Source: Acidithiobacillus sp. (GTDB lineage: Bacteria; Pseudomonadota; Gammaproteobacteria; Acidithiobacillales; Acidithiobacillaceae). Taken from it: DNA of 11,065 nucleotides. Below, piece after piece: positions 5,252-11,065 of the stretch (positions within the stretch are counted from its first letter, which is position 1; every line of letters starts with the position of its first letter). The notes under the pieces are model-generated. The model saw nothing but the letters and a program-made list of their open reading frames with translations. It was not told where the DNA came from and searched no databases. A program made the position numbers and the translations under genes. Where the stretch lies: NCBI GenBank assembly GCA_028065135.1, contig JAPTWR010000178.1, positions 1-11,065 of the forward strand. Reading direction: 5' to 3'.

Positions 5252-5485
5252 GTGGATCGTCTGTTGACCGCAGCCGAACTGGCCCAGGTTCTGGGACTGT
5301 CCCGCAAGACCGTCGTCAGCCGTGACCCCAGGACGCTCCCGCTGGCGGTGCTTCTGCCGGGTTCGCGAGGCCGCCGCTGGCGGGAAAGCGACGTGCAAGC
5401 CTGGCTTTCCGGACTGCCGCAAGCCCTGCCGGCGACCCCCACCGCGCCGCGCCCTCGTGGGCGGCCAAGAAAGGAGGTGTCATGA
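5252..5485 (+). CDS. AlpA-type winged-helix regulator with C-terminal AT-hook
   Basis: A 77-residue DNA-binding protein. The GTG start is preceded by GGAGG 6 nt upstream, inside which the previous gene ends (3-bp gap). Residues 1-54 match the AlpA/excisionase MerR-like winged-helix class: RLLTAAELAQVLGLSRKTVVSR (recognition helix), LPLAVLLPGSRGRRWRESDVQAWL (wing and closing helix). Residues 66-75 are PRPRGRPRKE, a canonical AT-hook core (RGRP) that inserts into the minor groove of AT-rich DNA. Such proteins act as excisionases (recombination directionality factors) or transcription activators. Which one applies is not shown, since no integrase is in view. The gene overlaps the methyltransferase gene by 4 bp (ATGA), so the two are coupled. 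Confidence 0.88.
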   Translation: MDRLLTAAELAQVLGLSRKTVVSRDPRTLPLAVLLPGSRGRRWRESDVQAWLSGLPQALPATPTAPRPRGRPRKEVS

Positions 5486-6381
5486 GGAGCCCCATTCCCT
5501 ATCTGGGCGGCAAGGGCCGCATGGCGGACAAAATCCTGCCCCTGTTACCCGCGCCCAACCGGTTCCAGACCTACGTCGAACCCTTTTGCGGTGGGGCCAG
5601 CCTGCTGTTTGCCCGCCGTCCCATGGGTATCGAGGTGATCAGCGACCGTAACGGGGACGTGATCCACTTTTTCCACGTGCTGCGTCACCGTGGAGAAGAG
5701 CTACGGGAATATCTGCAAAACACGCCTTATGCGCGGGCGGTCTATGACCAGTGGTCCGACCCGCGTTACATCTGCTCTGACGACATTGAGCGCGCGGCCC
5801 GAACTTTTTTCCTCGCCCGGGCAACCTTCATGGCCGAGACGCAACGGCCAGAGGATCGGGCTCCCGCGGGCTTCGCGGTGGCGAAGTACCTGGACAACCG
5901 CGCCCGGTCGATGCGGAACAAGGTGGACGAGGAATTATTGCTGGCCCGCGACCGGCTGCGGAAAGTCATCATCGAGCAGGCCGATGCGCTGGAGATCATC
6001 GAACGCTACGACAGCGAGCATGCCGTCCTCTACTGCGACCCGCCCTACATGGCGGAGACCCGGAAGGGGGGAGGCTACGCCCACGAGTACAGCGACGAGG
6101 ATCACCGGGCGCTCCTGGAGCGTCTGAAGCGGAGCCCGGGTCATGTCGCCATCTCGGGCTACGCGCACCCCCTCTACGCCACTCTTCTGGAGGCCGACGG
6201 CTGGGAGCGCCGGGATTTCGCCTGGCACTGCAACACGGTGCGGAACTCGACAGGCAAGGAGAACCCGGCCCTGGAAGCGCAGCGCACGGAATCCCTCTGG
6301 CTGAATCCGCGCCTAGTGGAGTATCACGCGCAGAATGCCGCCCGGCAGCAATCGATTTTTGGGCATCTGGAACTGGCCTGA
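5482..6381 (+). CDS. DNA adenine-N6 methyltransferase, D12 (Dam) class
   Basis: A 299-residue enzyme transferring a methyl group from S-adenosylmethionine to adenine N6. Motif X-like PIPYLGGKGRM lies at residues 4-14, motif I VEPFCGGASLLFA (the FxGxG-type SAM pocket) at 32-44, and the catalytic motif IV DPPY at 186-189 (YCDPPYMAETRKGGGYAHEY). These are in the order expected for the alpha/D12 class and all are intact. The length is near the usual 260-300. The start has AGGAGG 5 nt upstream. No restriction endonuclease gene is adjacent, so it is an orphan methylase. Together with ArdC downstream, it probably protects the element from host restriction or marks it for regulation. The target site (GATC is the commonest for this class) cannot be read from sequence. 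Confidence 0.95.
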   Translation: MRSPIPYLGGKGRMADKILPLLPAPNRFQTYVEPFCGGASLLFARRPMGIEVISDRNGDVIHFFHVLRHRGEELREYLQNTPYARAVYDQWSDPRYICSDDIERAARTFFLARATFMAETQRPEDRAPAGFAVAKYLDNRARSMRNKVDEELLLARDRLRKVIIEQADALEIIERYDSEHAVLYCDPPYMAETRKGGGYAHEYSDEDHRALLERLKRSPGHVAISGYAHPLYATLLEADGWERRDFAWHCNTVRNSTGKENPALEAQRTESLWLNPRLVEYHAQNAARQQSIFGHLELA

Positions 6382-6393
6382 ACCCGACCAAAA

Positions 6394-6421
6394 GCTATAC
6401 CCGCCACGGCTGGCTATACCC
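6394..6421. repeat. Short direct repeat upstream of the ardC-like gene
   Basis: GCTATACCC occurs at 6394-6402 and again at 6413-6421, 19 bp apart, in the 69-bp gap between the methyltransferase and ardC-like genes. It could be a pair of regulator sites controlling the long downstream gene, but no clear -35/-10 pair accompanies it. Confidence 0.35.
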
Positions 6422-6450
6422 AGGCGGAAAGAGCACTTTGGGGGTGATCC

Positions 6451-9400
6451 GTGGCAAAACCAGCGAAAGAACCAAAGGAACGCCGCGATCTGCGGATGGA
6501 GGTCGCCAACCGGCTCCTGGAGCACATCGAGCAGGGCACGGCACCATGGCAAAAGCCCTGGGAAGCCGGGCAGATTCTGCCCCCGATCAACGCGGTGACC
6601 GGCAAGCCCTATCGGGGCGTGAACTACCAGAATCTGATGACCCTCTCCCCGGATCCTTCGGATCCGCGCTGGTGCACCTACAAGCAAGCCCGGGAACAGG
6701 GCTGGCAGGTACGCGAAGGATCTTCGGGTATCCCCATCGAGGTCTGGAAGGAATACGAGCATAAGCGCACCCCGGAAGAGATCGAGACGATCCGCCAGGA
6801 ATCCGGAAAGTCGATCCAGGACATAGAAAAGACCGAAAAACGCCTGGGTGTGCGCTACTACAGCGTCTTTCACGCATCTCAGATCGAAGGCATCCTGCCC
6901 CTGGCGCGCCCGGAGCGCGGCCATGGATTGAAAGGGCGGCCCGACCCCCGGCTGGATGGCCTGTCCGAAGCCATGGGAATAGCCGTGCGCCGGGGCGGCA
7001 GCAAAGCCTTCTATCGTCCCGGTGAAGACTTCGTGCAGATGCCCAGGATCGAGGATTTCCATACCGCCACCGGTCACGACACTACGCTTCTGCATGAGCT
7101 ATCCCATGCGACCGGACATCCCCAGCGCCTGAACCGGGAGTTCGGAAAAACCTTCGGGGATCAAAAGTACGCCATCGAGGAACTGCGGGCCGAGATGTCG
7201 GCGGCCATGACCGCCGCCGCTTTGGGTATCGGTTTCGACCCTGCCGCGCAAACCGTGGAGGAAGGCCGCGAGACCGGCAACTCCGCGGCGTATCTTGCCT
7301 CCTGGCTGGGTACCCTGCCCGAGAAGGAGCGTAAGCAGATCCTCATCCAGGCCATCAAGGACGCCCAGGCCATCAGCGATTTCCTCATCGAGCGCACGCC
7401 AGCGTTACAGGTGGAGCCGGGTCGCGCCCCGGAGCCTGCTCCAGAGGCAGATCCGTCCCCGGAAATTCCGGCCACCAAATCCATACTGACTCAGGTCCCC
7501 GACGATGTGCGTCCCTTCCTAGGCGTCCGGCAGGCCGCCGTCACGGACGAACTCCTGGGTGGCGAGGAAAAAGCCTTTTTCTCGGACAAGATGCGGGAGC
7601 TGCAGGAGATCCTCCGGCAGATGCCGGCGACCTACGAAAGCGACGGCCTGCCGGACGGCGAGCGGCCCGTCTCCCTGCGCTACTTCGGCCCTAACGGCGC
7701 CCAGTGGTTCATCATCGAGAAGGACCGCGGTGACCCTGAAAATGAGGGTCCTGGTTTCCCAAGGCAGATACAGGCCTTTGGTCTTGCGGATCTAGGTATG
7801 GGGTACCCAGAAATGGGGTATATCAGCATCCCGGAGATCACCCGCGCCGGGGCGGAGCTGGATTACCACTTCACGCCGACCACACTGTTGGAGATCAAGC
7901 GGGAGCATTATCCGGATCTGCTTCCCAAGGAACAGGAGCCGGAGCAGCCGACCGCTGCGATGGCGGACCTCAGGGAGCAGGCGCTGGCAGCGTACCAAGC
8001 CTTTTACGACGCTCTACCGGAGCGCGCCGAAGCCTTGATTCAGCGGACCATGGAAGTCTCCAAATCCCTGGCCCCGGCAGACTTTGCCGGTCACGAAAAA
8101 ATGCTGCGCGAATACCGGGCGGACGTTGATGAGACCTTCGGCATCATCCGTGAAGGGGAATACCGCGGATCGTCGCGTCCGGAGGTGGAGTTGATGCAGG
8201 CTCTGCCCGGGGAGTCGATTTACAACATTCCGGAGGTGAAAGCGCGCTTCGCGCAATCCTTGCCGGTTCAGGACCGGATAGGGGAAACCCGCCACGCCCT
8301 GGAAAGCGACTTCAAGAATCGCCTCAAGAAACACGGTAAGGAGCTGCTGGAGTCTGGGTCACTGCAGGACCCAAAGGAAATCACCCTCGCTTGCCTATGG
8401 AAAAGCGGCGCCGTGGTCCGGCCGGGCAGCGGGATGGCGGATAAGTTTGTGCAGGCGGTCGAGGACAGGAACCTTGAGCACGTAATTCGCTGGATCGGCA
8501 CCAACAGTCAGAACCCCGGCTCTGAGGAAGCCTTTTCCCGCCTGACCGGAGTGAAACTCGGGAAGACGCAGAAAGAACGTGTGGCGCAATTGCAGGAGTG
8601 GGCGGGCCCTGATCGTGTGGCGGCCATGGAACAAGCGCATGCGGAGCGTAGAGAAAAACGGGAAGAGGAGCGCAAGGTTCGGGGCGTAACCCACGCCTGG
8701 GGAAATTTGCAGTCGTTCCGGGTCCATATGGGGGACGACCGGATCATCGATGGTCAATCCTATGTTGCAGAGAAGGTGGCTCAAGGCCAGGACCACGTGG
8801 TCTCCCGGAAGGAGGGCGCGGTAACCGCGTACTACCTGTTGAACCCGGAAACCCGTGATCTCAGCGGGGTACGCAAGCCGGCATTCACCCAGTATGCCAA
8901 AGCGGTATTAGCACTGAATCCCGAGGGTGACGTGCGCAAGGCCATGGAGCGGGCGGGGCTATCTCAGCACCTGCCTATCGTGGAAAAGCCTCCAGTGGAG
9001 CCGTCTGGGGTACCAGATCCCGCCAGCGAAAGGGAAACGACGGACCCCTTCGAGGCCAAGCGCCGCGCCGTGGTGCAGGCATTGGAATCCTTGGGATGGG
9101 AGAAGCGGCCTGGAGAGCCGGAGGGTGGCAACCTGCTCAAAAAAGCCTTTCTGGTGCGCAAGGACCCCGCCAAGGGAGGAGAGTATTTCCGGGGAAAGGC
9201 CGGGTTTGAAACGCAGGCCGACGCCCACGTGCGCACCAACGGTATCCGGGTGGAGTTCGGGGATAACCCGTACTTCGTGACGGATCCCACGGCCATTACT
9301 GTGGGCCGCACAGCGCCTGCCCCGGAAGCGGTGGCCGAACGCATCGACGCCCAGACCAAGGCGCAGATCGCCAAAGCGTTCGAGCACCTGGGAGTGACGG

Positions 9401-9783
9401 CGGTGGTGGATGGCGGGACAAAAAGCATCCCGGGAAAGCCCGAACCGTCCCGCGACCCGGCTTCCGCTCTCCATGAACTCTCCCGCGCCCTGGACGCCCT
9501 GAACGGGCATACCTTGCCCGTCACCCAAAAGGACGGCACGCAAAAGACGGTGGCGGCCCGGGACTATCTGGAAGCTGGCCTTGGCCGGGGCATGACCGCC
9601 ACCGAGGACCTGGGGAGCGCCGTGCGCTGGTACAACCCGGAACACGGAACGCGGTTCTCCCGGACCATCACCGATGACAAGCTGGCGGCCGCGCTCAAGC
9701 AGGCCGCCGCCGTGGATAGGAATGTGGGCAACGCCATACACGCCGCCCAGCGCAGCAAGGTCAACGAATTGGAATTCGAATAG
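6451..9783 (+). CDS. ArdC-type antirestriction polyvalent protein (ArdC_N + zincin + DUF2958 + unknown C-terminus)
   Basis: A 1110-residue protein; stand-alone ArdC proteins are about 300. The GTG start follows GGGGGTGAT and gives the expected RRDLRMEVANRLLEHIEQGTAPWQKPW opening. Residues ~10-140 are the ArdC ssDNA-binding N-domain (AVTGKPYRGVNYQNL, then WCTYKQAREQGWQVREGSSG). Residues ~150-310 are the metallopeptidase-like (zincin) domain with HELSHATGH at 215-223 and a later EELRAEMSAA (243-252) that can supply the acidic metal ligand. Residues ~346-493 match DUF2958 (IQAFGLADLGMGYPEMGYISIPEI). Residues ~500-1110 are unrecognised, with a charged helix near 730 and a compact-looking segment at ~867-950. 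ArdC proteins bind incoming single strands and block host restriction. Fusions like this are called polyvalent proteins and are thought to be delivered with, or made right after, DNA entry. Confidence 0.93.
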   Translation: MAKPAKEPKERRDLRMEVANRLLEHIEQGTAPWQKPWEAGQILPPINAVTGKPYRGVNYQNLMTLSPDPSDPRWCTYKQAREQGWQVREGSSGIPIEVWKEYEHKRTPEEIETIRQESGKSIQDIEKTEKRLGVRYYSVFHASQIEGILPLARPERGHGLKGRPDPRLDGLSEAMGIAVRRGGSKAFYRPGEDFVQMPRIEDFHTATGHDTTLLHELSHATGHPQRLNREFGKTFGDQKYAIEELRAEMSAAMTAAALGIGFDPAAQTVEEGRETGNSAAYLASWLGTLPEKERKQILIQAIKDAQAISDFLIERTPALQVEPGRAPEPAPEADPSPEIPATKSILTQVPDDVRPFLGVRQAAVTDELLGGEEKAFFSDKMRELQEILRQMPATYESDGLPDGERPVSLRYFGPNGAQWFIIEKDRGDPENEGPGFPRQIQAFGLADLGMGYPEMGYISIPEITRAGAELDYHFTPTTLLEIKREHYPDLLPKEQEPEQPTAAMADLREQALAAYQAFYDALPERAEALIQRTMEVSKSLAPADFAGHEKMLREYRADVDETFGIIREGEYRGSSRPEVELMQALPGESIYNIPEVKARFAQSLPVQDRIGETRHALESDFKNRLKKHGKELLESGSLQDPKEITLACLWKSGAVVRPGSGMADKFVQAVEDRNLEHVIRWIGTNSQNPGSEEAFSRLTGVKLGKTQKERVAQLQEWAGPDRVAAMEQAHAERREKREEERKVRGVTHAWGNLQSFRVHMGDDRIIDGQSYVAEKVAQGQDHVVSRKEGAVTAYYLLNPETRDLSGVRKPAFTQYAKAVLALNPEGDVRKAMERAGLSQHLPIVEKPPVEPSGVPDPASERETTDPFEAKRRAVVQALESLGWEKRPGEPEGGNLLKKAFLVRKDPAKGGEYFRGKAGFETQADAHVRTNGIRVEFGDNPYFVTDPTAITVGRTAPAPEAVAERIDAQTKAQIAKAFEHLGVTAVVDGGTKSIPGKPEPSRDPASALHELSRALDALNGHTLPVTQKDGTQKTVAARDYLEAGLGRGMTATEDLGSAVRWYNPEHGTRFSRTITDDKLAAALKQAAAVDRNVGNAIHAAQRSKVNELEFE

Positions 9784-9792
9784 GAGACGGGC

Positions 9793-10161
9793 ATGGGATG
9801 GTTCAGCGGGATATTCGGCACCAACCAGGCACATGCGACCGGCGGCAATCTCTGGATCGGAGCCGATCCAGAGCATCTGCAGCCCGTAGACGACCCGGAG
9901 GGCTTGGGCGGCTACCAGCTTGCCATCGACAAGCTGACCCGCGAGACGGCCCCGAAGCGGATATATCTCCGGTCCGGCGATCCAGAGGACCTGAGCATGG
10001 TCCGGAAGGCCCTGGAGTATCTGTCCTATATCGGCGGCGAGATTGCCGTCGCGGAGCAGATGCCGGACGACGAGGTGGCTGCGATTTTTGGTGTGGATGT
10101 GCCCATCTATCGGGCGGCGTTGGCGGATCCCGACGGTAATGCGGGGGAGCATGCCGGATGA
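9793..10161 (+). CDS. 122-residue protein of unknown function
   Basis: An unrecognised acidic protein starting MGWFSGIFGTNQAHATGGN. GGAG ends 6 nt before the ATG and overlaps the stop of the ardC-like gene (9-bp gap), so it is cotranscribed. The first ~10 residues are hydrophobic but too short for a signal peptide. The core (PKRIYLRSGDPEDLSMVRKA, then LEYLSYIGGEIAVAEQMPDD) reads as strand, helix, strand, helix. The tail is Asp/Gly-rich. A perfect 11-bp inverted repeat lies within codons 20-27. Position between two polyvalent-protein genes suggests a helper or cargo role, which is inference only. Confidence 0.82.
   Translation: MGWFSGIFGTNQAHATGGNLWIGADPEHLQPVDDPEGLGGYQLAIDKLTRETAPKRIYLRSGDPEDLSMVRKALEYLSYIGGEIAVAEQMPDDEVAAIFGVDVPIYRAALADPDGNAGEHAG
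9850..9873. repeat. Perfect 11-bp inverted repeat inside a coding region
   Basis: CTCTGGATCGG and CCGATCCAGAG are exact reverse complements separated by only AG, 57 bp after the start codon of the 122-residue gene. The arms each contain GATC. As DNA it is a near-perfect palindrome that a dimeric protein could bind; as RNA the 2-nt loop would need one or two pairs to open to form a hairpin. Confidence 0.7.
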
Positions 10162-10212
10162 CCCAACGGCAGCACACCCGCCCACGAGGAAAACGCACAG
10201 GAGAAAGACATC

Positions 10213-11065
10213 ATGGTAACGCAGGCAGCGATTGAGGAATCCCGAGAGGTGTTCGAGGCGGCGGACTCGGCAGGCCGCATGGGGCCAACGGAAAAGTCCC
10301 GCGCGGTTCCGAAGGTCTTCAAGAAAAAGCTGACCCTGCCCATCACAGGCGAGATAGACCTTCCCCAGGTGGTGCAGGAGGCCATGAATTATCGGGTGGA
10401 GATGGTCCCTCTGGTCCTCGATGAGGGCTCGGTCCTCGCACGCTCCGAACTGAAGCCCGGCGAGCAACCCATTGCCTACGAGGTGCTCCGGAGGGGGAAT
10501 GATCTGGAAGGATTGGACCCCCAGTTTTCCGTCACGTTGGATCGGATGCGCTTCGACACCCGCCAGGATCCCCAGGCGGCGGAAAAAGCCATCCAGAAGG
10601 CACGGGAACTCGCCGCGCAGAAGCTCGGCATGAGCCAGCTGATCCCCGGATACGACAAAGCGACCCCGGAAAACCAGGAAAAGCTCCTGAAATCCGCCTT
10701 CCATGACGCCCTGGACGACGGGAAGGCACGCGCCAAGATTCCTGAACAAAGCCAGGAATCCGGCCCGGCCAAGCCTGGACCAAAAAGCCCCGAACCGGAC
10801 AACGCGGAGCGGCTCCAGAACTGGCCCGACGCACAGCGTACCCCGCCGGCCAAAGCGCGCCCGGTTTTCGAGCGCCACGCCCCGGAGCCCCTTCTGGCGC
10901 ACAAGAACCGGCCTTTGGTTTTGGACTACGGGGACCATATTACGGTCACCCGGCGGGCCATGATGGGTATCGGCACATCGGCGAGACAAAGGCGCGAGCA
11001 GGCCGTCAGCACCGCCCTGCAGGCCGCCGTACAGCGGTTCGGGGAACCCGTCCACTTCGAGGGCA
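10213..11065 (+). CDS. Polyvalent-type protein entering an LPD7-like domain (runs off the right edge)
   Basis: Open from the ATG at 10213 (GGAG 9 nt upstream) to the window end, at least 284 residues, starting MVTQAAIEESREVFEAADSA. Residues ~34-150 include KKKLTLPITGEIDLPQVVQE and DPQFSVTLDRMRFDTRQDPQ, with no family recognised. Residues ~170-220 are a Pro/Ala/Lys-rich linker. From ~230, PLVLDYGDHITVTRRAMMG and then AVSTALQAAVQRFGEPVHFEG match the pattern of LPD7 (large polyvalent protein-associated domain 7): a dyGdxI strand, a helix with ALxxAxxRFG and a VxxxG strand. LPD7 occurs at the C-termini of conjugative relaxases and in polyvalent proteins of mobile elements. The LPD7 call rests on remembered pattern and only the first ~55 residues of the domain. 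A top-strand frame wholly antisense to it is considered a shadow. Confidence 0.88.
   Translation, partial: MVTQAAIEESREVFEAADSAGRMGPTEKSRAVPKVFKKKLTLPITGEIDLPQVVQEAMNYRVEMVPLVLDEGSVLARSELKPGEQPIAYEVLRRGNDLEGLDPQFSVTLDRMRFDTRQDPQAAEKAIQKARELAAQKLGMSQLIPGYDKATPENQEKLLKSAFHDALDDGKARAKIPEQSQESGPAKPGPKSPEPDNAERLQNWPDAQRTPPAKARPVFERHAPEPLLAHKNRPLVLDYGDHITVTRRAMMGIGTSARQRREQAVSTALQAAVQRFGEPVHFEG

Noticed and set aside
4772..5422. 216-codon leftward open frame, and other antisense frames at 4477-4971 and 3953-4336
   Set aside because: All are opposite the 476-residue gene, which has a good ribosome site and is coupled to its neighbours. The frames are compositional shadows.
6650..6670. CGGATCC-TTC-GGATCCG inverted repeat within the ardC-like gene
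   Set aside because: Arms are 7 bp and the sequence sits in ordinary coding DNA (Asp-Pro-Ser-Asp-Pro repeat codons); chance or codon repetition explains it.
6313..7095. 260-codon leftward open frame
   Set aside because: Antisense to the methyltransferase end and the ArdC N-domain, both clearly coding on the top strand; no ribosome site or family signal.
8959..11055. 698-codon leftward open frame
   Set aside because: It is antisense to the 3' end of the ardC-like gene, the 122-residue gene and the LPD7-type gene, each of which has a ribosome site and recognisable content. Its product is Gly/Arg/His-rich without domain features, as expected from the complement of high-GC3 coding DNA.
1..11065. 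CRISPR arrays, tRNA or rRNA genes, insertion-sequence ends, replication iterons
   Set aside because: I saw no regularly spaced repeats of 20 bp or more, no tRNA-like cloverleaf signals, no transposase and no iteron array.

Overview
The window looks like accessory (mobile-element) DNA from a high-GC proteobacterium. The evidence is the gene content: a lambda-style immunity region, an HU-like protein, a Fic-family protein, a D12-class adenine methyltransferase, an ArdC-type antirestriction protein and large multidomain 'polyvalent' proteins. No integrase, transfer (tra), replication or tRNA gene is visible, so I cannot say whether it is an integrative conjugative element, a plasmid or a prophage. 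An Acidithiobacillus-like host is a guess only.

Left part (1-2092, all genes leftward). The window opens inside a Fic-family gene whose first 38 codons are at 1-114. It continues with a probably exported protein with a TIM-barrel-like feel (194-922). A compact three-gene cluster follows in transcription order HU-like DNA-binding protein, two-CxxC zinc-ribbon/glycine-zipper protein, Gln-rich coiled-coil protein, with gaps of 27 bp and 1 bp. The stretch 923-1104 holds no gene I can support.

Centre (2193-3831): an immunity region laid out like that of lambda. A LexA/CI-type repressor (2777-3463, leftward) has a predicted Ala-Gly self-cleavage site and a Ser/Lys dyad. It is flanked by two promoters of near-identical architecture. 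P_R fires rightward into a Cro/YdaS-like gene. P_L fires leftward into two small overlapping unknown genes (2438-2653 and 2193-2438). Both promoters share GTTATTGACA (the -35 box), then ATAAC-N4-GTTAT running into the -10 box. Operator-like 14-bp sites recur with exactly 24 bp between centres. P_R is placed so that transcription should begin at or next to the A of the cro-like ATG, so that message is probably leaderless.

Right part (3547-11065, all rightward): one long, tightly packed gene train downstream of P_R. In order it encodes the Cro-like regulator, a 476-residue protein of unknown role with faint sigma-factor-like segments, a small AlpA-type HTH protein ending in an AT-hook, a D12-class adenine methyltransferase, a 1110-residue ArdC + zincin + DUF2958 polyvalent protein, a 122-residue unknown protein, and a protein that enters an LPD7-like domain as the window ends. 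The first four genes are coupled by overlaps or 3-bp gaps.

Inferred logic: the repressor holds both arms off. Loss of repression, either by SOS cleavage or on entry into a new host without repressor, would switch on an early arm carrying two different antirestriction strategies (self-methylation and ArdC/polyvalent proteins). The least described parts are the two P_L-arm proteins, the 476-residue protein and the ~600-residue C-terminal part of the ArdC fusion.
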